DNA of 64,000 bases, from contig NZ_DAMBYD010000015.1 of assembly GCF_032051575.1 (NCBI RefSeq), positions 1-64,000 on the forward strand. The letters are read 5' to 3'. Shown here one piece after another: positions 36,892 to 45,344 of this stretch. The translations under genes were made by a program, and so were the position numbers. The notes below the pieces were generated by a model that had not been told where the DNA came from, ran no database searches, and worked only from the letters and a program-made list of their open reading frames with translations. Source of the stretch: Aminipila sp032051575. GTDB lineage: Bacteria; Bacillota; Clostridia; Peptostreptococcales; Anaerovoracaceae. Each line of letters starts with the position of its first letter. The stretch's first letter is position 1.

Positions 36892-37032
36892 TGCTTAATC
36901 TCCTCAACGGTTAATTTTCATTTTATTATATAATACTTTATTACGAAAATCACCTTGAAAAGATATAAAACTTTTAGGTTCTTCTTAATGCCGACTATTA
37001 GATACTTTGGATAGTATATTTCATTTTGAATT

Positions 37033-37087
37033 AAACACGGTTGATATTTTGCCATTCCTTAAAATGGACAAAATATCAACCGTGTTT
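37033..37087 (-). terminator. Terminator after the lipoprotein gene
   Basis: A perfect 19-bp stem joins 37033-37051 and 37069-37087, with a small inner CCAT/ATGG stem. It starts directly after the stop codon at 37088. Confidence 0.75.
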
Positions 37088-37504
37088 TTAAATTCTATCT
37101 GGATAGCGTGCGGCAATCTCTGGATCAACAATAACTTCTCCATCTTTGTCAATTTTAATTATCAACATGTTAATACTCTCATTCAAAGCGCTGGCACCCA
37201 AGCCGAATACATATATATCGTCTCCTTCACTTACTTGGCTAGTCACTTCTTTACATGTTAAGCCTGTCCACACATTATTCTCTTCATCATTGAGTTCTAA
37301 AAGCTTTTCCTCTACTCTAGTAACCTTTCCTCTAAAATAAAACTTGTCTGATACGTGCTCATCTATATTATTTATATATTCATCAAAATCCGCTTGCTCA
37401 TACCCCGTTGTATCTGGAGTATACGATTCAACAGGTGTTTCGACACATCCGGCTAAACCAAAAGCTAGAGTAGCAATTACTATTAAACTTAAAATTCTCT
37501 TCAT
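37088..37504 (-). CDS. Small lipoprotein of unknown function
   Basis: This 138-residue protein has a lipoprotein signal (KRILSLIVIATLAFGLAGC, lipobox LAGC). The mature domain holds FYFRGKVTRVEEKLLELNDE and IYVFGLGASALNESINMLII, which look like an OB-fold-type beta-barrel. No family is recognised. The ATG at 37504 has GGGGGAA at 7 nt; the ATG at 37510 is too close. It is monocistronic, head to head with the two-component system on the plus strand. Confidence 0.75.
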   Translation of the reverse strand: MKRILSLIVIATLAFGLAGCVETPVESYTPDTTGYEQADFDEYINNIDEHVSDKFYFRGKVTRVEEKLLELNDEENNVWTGLTCKEVTSQVSEGDDIYVFGLGASALNESINMLIIKIDKDGEVIVDPEIAARYPDRI

Positions 37505-37695
37505 GAACATTTCCCCCTATTCTAACTTTCATAATACTACCAAATATTACCAAAGTCAATTAAAAACTGTGAAAAGCGGCACAACTCAAAAAGTAAGACT
37601 TGTTCTCTTGATTTTATTCGCATTGGCATATACACTAAAAGTTATAGAGCACAATGGAGGAATACAAAATAATAATTAGCATGGAGAGGTTGAAA

Positions 37696-38391
37696 TTGGA
37701 TTACAATATTTTAGTAATTGACGATGATAAAGAGTTATGCGCCTTGATTAAACAAAGTGTAACAAAAGAAAATATAAGTGCAGAGCACTGCTATTCCGGT
37801 GCAGATGGACTGATATTGCTTGAAAAAAATGATTACCATCTTATCGTTTTGGATGTGATGATGCCGGGAATGGACGGCTTTCAGACAATGAAAAAAATAC
37901 GAAAGCAAAGCAGCATTCCCATCCTAATGCTGACTTCTAAAAATGACAGTATGTCAAAAGTACATGGACTTCGTTCCGGTGCAGATGATTATCTCACAAA
38001 ACCATTTGATATGGAGGAACTGATTGCTCGAATTATTTCCTTAATACGCAGATACACACGTTTTAATTTTGTAGACAATCATTCACAACCCCTGACTTAC
38101 AAAGGCCTGACCATAGACTTTGACAGTCGAAGTGTTATTACGCAAAATGGCACATTTGAATTGCCGCGGAAAGAATTTGATCTTCTTCTGTTCTGTGCAA
38201 AAAACCAAGGCAGAATTTTAACTAAGCAGCAGATTTATGAGGAAGTCTGGGGTGAATCTTACGTTTATGATGACAGCAACATTATGGCAATCATCAGCCG
38301 TCTCCGTAAAAAGATTGAGCCTGATTCGGGCACGCCATTTTATATCCAGACGGTAAAAGGGATTGGTTATCGTTTTAACAAGGAGGTGTAG
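37696..38391 (+). CDS. OmpR/VanR-type response regulator, CprR-like
   Basis: This response regulator of about 231 residues has a receiver domain (LVIDDDKELCALI; phospho-aspartate in HLIVLDVMMPGMDGF; LTSK and KPFD motifs) and a winged-helix Trans_reg_C domain (about 130-230, ending in FYIQTVKGIGYRFN). The TTG at 37696 lies 6 nt after GGAGAGG and is preferred to the ATG at 37681. It is followed by its kinase and an ABC transporter of the peptide-resistance type. The phased repeats upstream of those ABC genes are its likely binding site. Confidence 0.92.
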   Translation: MDYNILVIDDDKELCALIKQSVTKENISAEHCYSGADGLILLEKNDYHLIVLDVMMPGMDGFQTMKKIRKQSSIPILMLTSKNDSMSKVHGLRSGADDYLTKPFDMEELIARIISLIRRYTRFNFVDNHSQPLTYKGLTIDFDSRSVITQNGTFELPRKEFDLLLFCAKNQGRILTKQQIYEEVWGESYVYDDSNIMAIISRLRKKIEPDSGTPFYIQTVKGIGYRFNKEV

Positions 38392-38394
38392 GGG

Positions 38395-39318
38395 ATGCTT
38401 CTGAATGTGATTTTAGGCATATTATTTTGTCTTGCCCTTTTATTCGGGGTTAGCTGCTTCATAAAACTGATTAGTGTAAAACGGCAGCTTAAGGATATGA
38501 CAGATACCATGAATGATATTCAGTCTGGAAACGGTAGCCGAAAAATCCTTGCCGTAGGAAATGAATTGACCGCAGACCTTTCTTATAAAATGAATGAAAT
38601 TGTCTACGATTATGAAGAACAGCTCTCTCAGCTTAGAGTAACGGACGAAACCAATCGTCAGCTTATGACCAGCCTTTCACATGATGTACGGACACCGCTT
38701 ACTACCCTGATTGGGTATTTGGATGCAATTCACAGAGGTGTAGCTGCCCCAAAAAACCAAGAGGAGTATCTTGAAATTGCAAGGCGAAAAGCACACGATT
38801 TGAAAGAATATATTGATATTCTATTTGACTGGTTTAAACTGAATTCCAGTGAGTTTTCTTTATCCATAGAGCAGACAGAGCTTGCGGAATTAACGAGAAA
38901 TATTCTGAAAGACTGGATTCCCATTTTCGAAGAAAAGCATCTGGATTGTGAAATAGAAATTCCGGAAAAGCCGTTACTTGCAAAAGTAGACTTAGACGGT
39001 TATACTCGCATCATCAACAATTTAGTGCAAAATGTCATGAGTCACAGTCAGGCCACACAGATTAAAATTAAAATGTTAAAAAAGGAGGCAGAAATTAAAA
39101 TTCGTATAGAGGATAATGGGGTCGGCATTGAAAAACCGGATCTGCAGCACATTTTTGAAAGACTGTATAAATGTGATAAAGGCCGTTCTAATAAGGGAAG
39201 CGGATTGGGGTTGTCCATTGTTCGGCAGATGGTCGAAAAAATGGATGGCAAAATTACGGTTCATAGTGTACCAAACCAGTATACGGTTTTTACCGTTTGT
39301 TTTCCCGAAAGGAATTAA
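38395..39318 (+). CDS. Sensor histidine kinase, lantibiotic/CprK-like
   Basis: This 307-residue kinase has a single N-terminal membrane helix (LLNVILGILFCLALLFGVSC), HisKA with SLSHDVRTPLTTLIGYLDAI (phospho-histidine), and HATPase with NNLVQNVMSH, IEDNGVGIEK and GSGLGLSIVRQM. The small membrane part and lack of a large extracellular sensor resemble kinases that work together with an ABC transporter against peptide antibiotics. AGGAGGT precedes the ATG, which is 3 nt after the regulator stop. Confidence 0.92.
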   Translation: MLLNVILGILFCLALLFGVSCFIKLISVKRQLKDMTDTMNDIQSGNGSRKILAVGNELTADLSYKMNEIVYDYEEQLSQLRVTDETNRQLMTSLSHDVRTPLTTLIGYLDAIHRGVAAPKNQEEYLEIARRKAHDLKEYIDILFDWFKLNSSEFSLSIEQTELAELTRNILKDWIPIFEEKHLDCEIEIPEKPLLAKVDLDGYTRIINNLVQNVMSHSQATQIKIKMLKKEAEIKIRIEDNGVGIEKPDLQHIFERLYKCDKGRSNKGSGLGLSIVRQMVEKMDGKITVHSVPNQYTVFTVCFPERN

Positions 39319-39320
39319 GA

Positions 39321-39352
39321 AAATCCCTGTCTGTTGGCAGGGATTTGTTTTA
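39321..39352 (+). terminator. Terminator after the kinase gene
   Basis: AAATCCCTG (39321-39329) and CAGGGATTT (39338-39346) form a 9-bp stem followed by GTTTTAT. It separates the two-component genes from the ABC genes, which therefore need their own promoter. Confidence 0.75.
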
Positions 39353-39361
39353 TGCAAATTA

Positions 39362-39405
39362 CAAGGTTAATGCAAGGTTGCGGCAAGGTTAATGCAAGAT
39401 TGACA
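39362..39405 (+). promoter_or_regulatory. Four 11-bp-phased repeats and -35 before the CprABC-like genes
   Basis: CAAGGTT or CAAGATT begins at 39362, 39373, 39384 and 39395, an exact 11-bp period. CAAGGTTAATGCAAG is repeated identically 22 bp apart. The last copy runs into TTGACA at 39400-39405. This is the layout of an OmpR-family activator site overlapping a -35. The -10 is weak (TAGTAA or TAAGAA near 39420-39428). Confidence 0.65.
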
Positions 39406-39443
39406 TGATAGACTAATTTTAGTAAGAAAAGGAGGTTCTTAAT

Positions 39444-40367
39444 TTGAGTAATTTTATAATTGAAACAAAAAATCTTACCAAACAATATGGAGAGCAGAAA
39501 AGTGTTTCAAACCTAAATATCCACGTAAAAAAAGGCCGCATCTATGGCTTGCTCGGCAGAAACGGTGCGGGGAAAACCACAGCTATGAAGATGCTGCTGA
39601 ATCTGACGAGGCCTACTTCCGGAGAAGTTCAAATATTTGGTAGAGGCATTCAGGGAAATGAAAAGAAAATTCTACCCCGCATCGGCAGCTTAATTGAAGC
39701 GCCGGGATTTTATCCAAATTTGACAGGCACAGAAAACCTAAAAATCTTTGCTCTGCTTAGAGGTGTTTCTAAGCGTACCGCTGTAAGGGACGCACTAGAG
39801 GTCGTGGGGCTGCCATACGAAGATAAAAAGCTATTTTCACAGTACTCCCTTGGTATGAAGCAGCGCTTGGCCATTGCTCTTGCCATTATGCACGATCCGG
39901 AGCTGCTTATTTTGGATGAGCCAATCAATGGGCTTGATCCAATCGGGATTGCCGAGGTGCGTTCGTTTATTCGGGGGCTGTGCGATGTGAAAGGGAAAAC
40001 CATTTTAATTTCCAGCCATATTCTTTCAGAAATCTCCCTGTTGGTGGATGACATTGGAATTATCGACCACGGTGTATTACTGGAAGAAGAAAGCCTTGCC
40101 CAACTGGAAGAAAAAAACGGTAAATACATTCATTTTGGTGTTTCTGACACAGCGCAAGCAGCCAGAATCATGGAGAGAAACTTTGGTGTAAAAAACTTTA
40201 CAGTGGAAAATGACCACAGCTTACGCCTGTATGATAGCAATTTTTCTGTGGCTGCACTCAACCGTGCTTTTATTGAAAACGGATTGGAGGTATCCGAAGC
40301 TCACACCTGTGAAGATACCTTGGAGGATTACTTCAAGCGTATAACCGGAGGTGAAGGCATTGCATAA
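39444..40367 (+). CDS. ABC transporter ATP-binding protein, LanF/CprA-like
   Basis: This 307-residue ATPase has Walker A GLLGRNGAGKTTAMKMLL near residue 35, signature YSLGMKQRLAIALAIMHDPE near residue 136 and Walker B LLILDEPINGLDPIGIAEVR. The C-terminal extension of about 90 residues is typical of lantibiotic-protection ATPases (LanF, CprA, BcrA). The start is TTG with AAGGAGG upstream. It forms a transporter with the next two permeases. Confidence 0.92.
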   Translation: MSNFIIETKNLTKQYGEQKSVSNLNIHVKKGRIYGLLGRNGAGKTTAMKMLLNLTRPTSGEVQIFGRGIQGNEKKILPRIGSLIEAPGFYPNLTGTENLKIFALLRGVSKRTAVRDALEVVGLPYEDKKLFSQYSLGMKQRLAIALAIMHDPELLILDEPINGLDPIGIAEVRSFIRGLCDVKGKTILISSHILSEISLLVDDIGIIDHGVLLEEESLAQLEEKNGKYIHFGVSDTAQAARIMERNFGVKNFTVENDHSLRLYDSNFSVAALNRAFIENGLEVSEAHTCEDTLEDYFKRITGGEGIA

Positions 40368-41133
40368 CCTGCTTCTTAGCGAATTTAAAAAATTCAAAAG
40401 AAAGAGAATATTTCTCTTTGGAATACTGGCAGCTTTCATTTTTCCTCTTTTCAATGCCGCATTGCTGTCAGATTCCAATTTTGCAAGCATCCAGTCTGGA
40501 GTAAGAGAGGACAATGCTTTTTTGCTTTTAATGCCACTGCTGATTATCATGGCGGCTAACGTGTTTTTTGTAGAACAGGACAATGATACATTAAAAAATC
40601 TGCTCTGCATTCCAGTGTCAAAAAAGCAATTGGTTATTGTAAAGTTATTGGTTTTATTGTTTTTTTCAGTAGCTTTTCAACTAATGGGTTTTACGGTTAG
40701 CACAGCAATTGCTATTTTTCAAAATATACCGGTGAATGACTTTGCTTCTCAGTTTTCTCTAACCGCATCAACGGGTGTACTCATGTGGGCGGCTGCGCTT
40801 CCTTGCATTGTACTGGTCATCTGGTTTAACAAAAGCTACATTCTCTCGGTGATTATTGTGTTCTTTTACACACTGTTAAATTATGTAATGCATTTCAGCG
40901 ATGCCATTATGATGCAGCCTTTCGGGGTGAATGCGGGAACGCTTATGCCTATCCCCATGATTTTCAGATGGCTGTATCAGTTTTACACGCCCACCGGTGA
41001 AATTCAGACAGAGTTTTACAATCGCTTCAGCCAATACTTTGTACCGGCATATGTATGTTTTGGTGTGCTTTTGTTAGAAGCGGCAGTTTGCATCTATTTG
41101 ATGATCCGCATCTATCGACGCAGAGAAATTTGA
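40360..41133 (+). CDS. Lantibiotic-protection-type ABC permease, LanE/CprB-like
   Basis: This permease of about 257 residues has six membrane helices. It begins with a charged stretch (LLLSEFKKFKRKRIF) and contains FVEQDNDTLKNLLCIPVSKK after helix 2, a pattern seen in LanE/CprB-type proteins. The TTG at 40360 lies 8 nt after GGAGG and overlaps the ATPase stop by 8 nt; a GTG at 40351 is inside that ribosome-binding site. Confidence 0.85.
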   Translation: MHNLLLSEFKKFKRKRIFLFGILAAFIFPLFNAALLSDSNFASIQSGVREDNAFLLLMPLLIIMAANVFFVEQDNDTLKNLLCIPVSKKQLVIVKLLVLLFFSVAFQLMGFTVSTAIAIFQNIPVNDFASQFSLTASTGVLMWAAALPCIVLVIWFNKSYILSVIIVFFYTLLNYVMHFSDAIMMQPFGVNAGTLMPIPMIFRWLYQFYTPTGEIQTEFYNRFSQYFVPAYVCFGVLLLEAAVCIYLMIRIYRRREI

Positions 41134-41151
41134 AGAAAAGGAGGTATCTTT

Positions 41152-41964
41152 ATGCTTCGTATTTTAAAAACCGAATTTTTAAAATTAAAGCGATTTCATA
41201 TTTTGCTCATTGGCCTTATTGGTATGACCCTTCCTGCAATTTTGTCTGTATTCACGCAGGCAGTCGCCACTCCGGAGACCACAACACAAAATTTTGACTT
41301 TTCCGCTCTCTTTAACAGTACCATATGGAATAGCGCAACGATTTTTATGCCTGTAATTTTCACCTTGATTGGCGGCTATTTAATCAATCGGGAATACACT
41401 GACAACACCTTGAAAAACATCTTACCTGTTCCGATAAGCTTTCAACGCCTGTTGTTCGGAAAACTGCTGGCAATGGGAATCTTAAGTGTACTGTTGGGGC
41501 TATACAGCTATGCAGTAACTCTGGTTGTCGGATTGCTGTCCGGTATTTCAGGACTGAGCATTGCTATTTTGTTCACAGGCCTTTTACAGATATTAGGGAT
41601 ATCATCTTCCACATATATTGCGGTTCTGCCCATCATTGCTGTTACAAGCAGGAGGCCGGGAGTTTTTATGGGCGGCGTTGTCATATCCTTCCTCTTCGGA
41701 TATAGCGCCATGTTTATCAAAAACGTTACAATGCGCAGTCTGTATCCGATATTGTCTGGGCTGACGGTTATGAGATTTGATACGGAAACATTCATGAACA
41801 CTTCCGAACCCGGAAAGCTCACTTTGTCCATCTTATCCTTGGCTGTCATGCTTTTGCTCACAATCATAATTGTGATGCTGACAAATCCACCACAAACAGC
41901 TTCCAAGAGTAAAAAACACAAAACAGCCGGTATGTTCCTAAGGCAAGGGCAAAAATGCCGATAG
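41152..41964 (+). CDS. Lantibiotic-protection-type ABC permease, LanG/CprC-like
   Basis: This 270-residue permease has six helices. It starts LRILKTEFLKLKRFHILLIG and contains YLINREYTDNTLKNILPVPI, homologous in layout to the preceding permease. The two unequal permeases and one ATPase make a LanFEG/CprABC-type exporter that protects against lantibiotics or host cationic peptides. AAGGAGG precedes the ATG. The tail after about residue 250 is basic. Confidence 0.87.
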   Translation: MLRILKTEFLKLKRFHILLIGLIGMTLPAILSVFTQAVATPETTTQNFDFSALFNSTIWNSATIFMPVIFTLIGGYLINREYTDNTLKNILPVPISFQRLLFGKLLAMGILSVLLGLYSYAVTLVVGLLSGISGLSIAILFTGLLQILGISSSTYIAVLPIIAVTSRRPGVFMGGVVISFLFGYSAMFIKNVTMRSLYPILSGLTVMRFDTETFMNTSEPGKLTLSILSLAVMLLLTIIIVMLTNPPQTASKSKKHKTAGMFLRQGQKCR

Positions 41965-42054
41965 TTGTTCGGCGAGGGTGGTGTTTTTAATGTGGATGGA
42001 GATGAGTTTACCAGATCCATCAAATTAGAAATTTACGAAAGAGGTGATATCATT

Positions 42055-42318
42055 ATGAAAGATAAAATTTTAAGTACAATTGCATTAATCACTATATTTG
42101 TTCCATTTACAATAGCTTTTTTATGGAATCCTACTGACCCAAAAGCCACTGCCATCATAATTGGCTATTGTATTTTTATCGCACTTGGCTTTTGCTATTC
42201 GCTTTTCCTGTTTGTCAAAAAGCACTTAAGAGATACGAACACAAAGGTTTCACTTGGGGTAAACAGTCTATATCTTGTAGGCATTTTGGTCTTTGTGGTA
42301 ATTCCACATCTAATCTGA
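42055..42318 (+). CDS. Small three-helix membrane protein at the end of the ABC operon
   Basis: The 87-residue product has three hydrophobic segments (LSTIALITIFVPFTIAFLW, AIIIGYCIFIALGFCYSLF, NSLYLVGILVFVVIPHLI) and no recognised family. The ATG at 42055 follows AGAGGTG. The frame stays open upstream to 41965 without a ribosome-binding site. It is the last gene before the terminator, so it may assist the transporter. Confidence 0.7.
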   Translation: MKDKILSTIALITIFVPFTIAFLWNPTDPKATAIIIGYCIFIALGFCYSLFLFVKKHLRDTNTKVSLGVNSLYLVGILVFVVIPHLI

Positions 42319-42366
42319 TAAGGCCGTAAGAACCCGCCATATCTTAAAATGCTTTAATACTCTTTT

Positions 42367-42408
42367 CAGCCCTCCAAACCCGCGAGTTTAGGGGGCTGTT
42401 TATTTTAA
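42367..42408 (+). terminator. Terminator of the CprABC-like operon
   Basis: CAGCCCTCCAAAC (42367-42379) pairs with GTTTAGGGGGCTG (42386-42398) with one mismatch, and is followed by a T-rich tract (TTTATTTTAA). Confidence 0.75.
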
Positions 42409-42453
42409 AGAGTCGATACTTCTCATGGCAGAAGTGAAATATGAAAGATTCTG

Positions 42454-43866
42454 TTATTTTTTATAAGAATTGAAGAATTTCATAATACCTTCTGCATTAT
42501 AACTTGCCACTTTATCTCTCCATTCATTGCTTTTCAATAGTTCAACTTCTTGAGCATTTGTATAGAACCCGTGCTCTATCAATACAGAGGGTATGGATGT
42601 ATGTTTGATTACATATAAATTTTCTGTTGTTTTAATGCCCCGATTATAGATGCCTATTTGTGGAAAATTAGAACTCGAGATGTCCTTTGCAAGCTGATTG
42701 CCCACAACGCTTCCCTGAAAATAATAGATTTCCCAACCACTGGGGCTAGTCCATTCACTTCCGTTGCCAAAAGCATTCGCATGTATACTAACAAAAATAT
42801 CAGCATCAGAATTGTTTGCACTTGCACATCTTTCCGAGAGGCTTGAATCAGAATCACTATTTACTGTAAGAAGCACTTCAATTCCCTTAGCCTCTAAAAC
42901 GTTTTTCATTTTATCTGCCACAGCCCGATTAAACTCATACTCTCTTAACGAACCATCTGGACTTCGTTTGCCCGCCGTAGATTCCCCATGACCCGGGTCC
43001 AGCATCACTACCAATTTTCCATCTTCCATGGGATTAAAATATGTAGTCAAAGTTCTAAAGGAAATTGTCAAGGTTTTACCATCTTTAGACAAATCCACAA
43101 CGGGATTTGTTGCTTCCTTTAGGTCACATACAATTCTAACATCATTTTTATTATAAGCAGAAATCCTTACTGCTGATAATGGGGAGTCCTTTTGGTCATA
43201 AATCAAGTCCGATACCTTTGAGTCTACCATAAAATCCTTTATATCCAGAACAAATCTGTCAGGCGAGGTCAACATACTGGTAGAATAGCTACCTACTGAT
43301 TTAAGTGGTTCTGAAATTTGAATGGTTACTTTTGTGTTGTCTTTAGTTGAGTTCCCCTTTTCTGCCAGAACTTCTGTGACGCTACCTGTAATCACAGGAG
43401 GTTCTTCAGGCTTTTCAGGTGAAGTGATTGTTACGGTCCGTGTGGAATCAACCCATCCAACAAGAAACCCTAGTTCCTCTGCAACAAACCTTGCAGGAAT
43501 CATGGTCCTGCCATTTATTATTGCGGCTGGAACATCCAGCGTTTTTTCTTCACCGTTTACCGTAGCAACCTTATTATTGATTTTAAGAATGACGACAATA
43601 TTGTCGTATTTAACGGTAACCATATAATTACTCTGATCCCATTCTACATTTCCTCCAAGGGTCTCAAAAACTGCCCTTGCCGGAACCAGGGTCCGATCGT
43701 TTTGAATAATTGGCATAACATCTGCCGCTACTTGCTCGTTATTAATCACAAGATTAATGTCATCGTGGGTTGCTGCAGCAACTGGTTTTCCCATAATCAC
43801 AAAGAAAACCATTAGGAATACAAATATGCTAATAAATATATTAATAAAACTTATTTTTTTAATCAT
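42454..43866 (-). CDS. N-acetylmuramoyl-L-alanine amidase with stalk and AMIN domains
   Basis: This protein of about 470 residues is secreted (signal NIFISIFVFLMVFFVIMG). It has a copper-amine-oxidase-N-like stalk repeat (about 35-145, RTLVPARAVFETLGGNVEWD and RTMIPARFVAEELGFLVGW), an AMIN domain (about 165-280) and an Amidase_3 catalytic domain (about 290-470). Zinc ligands are in VMLDPGHGES, a later glutamate in DGSLREYEFNRAV, SIHANAFG, and the catalytic glutamate in VLIEHGFYTN. It cleaves the amide between muramic acid and the stem peptide. The ATG at 43866 follows AAAGAGG. Confidence 0.93.
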   Translation of the reverse strand: MIKKISFINIFISIFVFLMVFFVIMGKPVAAATHDDINLVINNEQVAADVMPIIQNDRTLVPARAVFETLGGNVEWDQSNYMVTVKYDNIVVILKINNKVATVNGEEKTLDVPAAIINGRTMIPARFVAEELGFLVGWVDSTRTVTITSPEKPEEPPVITGSVTEVLAEKGNSTKDNTKVTIQISEPLKSVGSYSTSMLTSPDRFVLDIKDFMVDSKVSDLIYDQKDSPLSAVRISAYNKNDVRIVCDLKEATNPVVDLSKDGKTLTISFRTLTTYFNPMEDGKLVVMLDPGHGESTAGKRSPDGSLREYEFNRAVADKMKNVLEAKGIEVLLTVNSDSDSSLSERCASANNSDADIFVSIHANAFGNGSEWTSPSGWEIYYFQGSVVGNQLAKDISSSNFPQIGIYNRGIKTTENLYVIKHTSIPSVLIEHGFYTNAQEVELLKSNEWRDKVASYNAEGIMKFFNSYKK

Positions 43867-44060
43867 TAAAAAACCTCTTTTGCACAATATCATTATTTTA
43901 TATAAAGATTATAGCAGAGGAAACGACAAAAATCTATTTTATAACTAAATGGTAATACAAATGTTATACAAAAATCGAGACACTAAAATAGAGCTAACGA
44001 AAACTGTAATTTTTACAATTTTCACTAGCCCATACCTTTATTTAAATCTGGTTATTATTC

Positions 44061-45341
44061 CTACCTATGAATTTCTTCAAGTGCATACATGCACATATCT
44101 ACTGCTGCAGCCAGACAATCTTCATCAAAATCAAACCTAGCATTATGTAAAGGTGAAGTAGTGTCCGTACCGATTCCTATATAAGTGCCCTTTCCACCGT
44201 TATTCTGGACCTTATTTATCATTACTGCTGCATCATCAGTGCCGCCTACGTTGCCTTCAAAGTAAATTTTTTCAAACCATGGAACCTTACCTGCTGCGCG
44301 CTTAACTACTTCCATGATTTCATCGTCGCTTACACCGGCTGGTACCTCTCCATAATCAATATAGTTATAGGACAGATCATAAGACTTGGCGGTTCCATCA
44401 AGTATGTCAAATACACGTTTACCCGCATATTCGCTGATTTCTTGCGTCTGCCCTCTATATTCCAGACGCATCAATGCATTAGGTGCTATTGTATTTGCAC
44501 ATACACCCGCATGTATTTCACCAACGTTTACTCTGAACAGACCTGCTTCGTGAGGAGCTATAGCATGGATGTTAAGCGCTGCCGAACATGCAGCAAGCAG
44601 TGCATTTTTTCCTTCCTGAGCAGCCCCACACGGATGCGCCGCTTTTCCCTCAAAATAGACATCCAGCTGTCTGTCACTGAGAAAATCCTTACACCCACAT
44701 GCAATCGTATTTGATGGCAATGGTCTGTTTTCCCCACTTAATGCGATATGCATTGCTAAGAAATAATCCACGTCATCTAGGTGCCCTTTATCTACAATGG
44801 ATTGAGCCCCATAGAAGGTTTCTTCGGCTGGCTGAAATATCAGCTTAATCTTCCCTGAAAGTTGTCCTTTCTTGCCTATAAGTTCTTCTGCAATTCCAAT
44901 GCCTATCGCTGTATGCCCATCATGACCACATGCATGAACCCTGCCCTTGTTAACGGATACATATCCTTCATCAAAAGGTCGGTAGTCTTTTTCTTCAGGC
45001 TCCTGATATGGCAGGCAATCCATCTCAAATCTAAATGCAGTGACCGGGCCAGGCTTCTCAGTATCAAACACAGCCAGAACACCTGGATATCCCTTTGTTC
45101 TGTCTACATAAGATGGCTTTGCTCCCTGTCTAACAGCTCTTTCCATAGCCTCATTCCTCTGCTCAGGTGTCAATTTTTCCGGTTCGCCAATACTGTCAGT
45201 ATTGACGACGTCAGGCCCCATTAGTACATCATATCCCAGTTCAGTAAGAATTTCGGCAACTCTGGCACTAGTTCTGAACTCATGCCAGCCATATTCGGGA
45301 TACTTGTGAAATTCCCGTCTGTACTCTACTATCTTATTCAT
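44061..45341 (-). CDS. M20-family amidohydrolase, AbgA-like
   Basis: This 426-residue M20D peptidase-like enzyme has metal-binding HACGHDGHTAIGIGIAEELI near residue 135, QPAEETFYGAQ near 174 and a final histidine in TSPLHNARFDFD. The N-terminal YRREFHKYPEYGWHEFRTSA and the insertion around residues 48-80 are like the AbgA subunit that hydrolyses p-aminobenzoyl-glutamate. Related enzymes deacylate other N-acyl amino acids, so the substrate is open. It follows a MocR-like gene by 3 nt and an MFS carrier. Confidence 0.9.
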   Translation of the reverse strand: MNKIVEYRREFHKYPEYGWHEFRTSARVAEILTELGYDVLMGPDVVNTDSIGEPEKLTPEQRNEAMERAVRQGAKPSYVDRTKGYPGVLAVFDTEKPGPVTAFRFEMDCLPYQEPEEKDYRPFDEGYVSVNKGRVHACGHDGHTAIGIGIAEELIGKKGQLSGKIKLIFQPAEETFYGAQSIVDKGHLDDVDYFLAMHIALSGENRPLPSNTIACGCKDFLSDRQLDVYFEGKAAHPCGAAQEGKNALLAACSAALNIHAIAPHEAGLFRVNVGEIHAGVCANTIAPNALMRLEYRGQTQEISEYAGKRVFDILDGTAKSYDLSYNYIDYGEVPAGVSDDEIMEVVKRAAGKVPWFEKIYFEGNVGGTDDAAVMINKVQNNGGKGTYIGIGTDTTSPLHNARFDFDEDCLAAAVDMCMYALEEIHR

Positions 45342-45344
45342 TTT

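Noticed and set aside
38730..39357. Minus-strand open frames inside the histidine kinase gene
   Set aside because: They are antisense shadows without ribosome-binding sites or protein-like composition.
43999..44023. AT-rich hairpin after the M20 gene as a terminator
   Set aside because: It has a mismatch, almost no GC pairs and no clear T tract.
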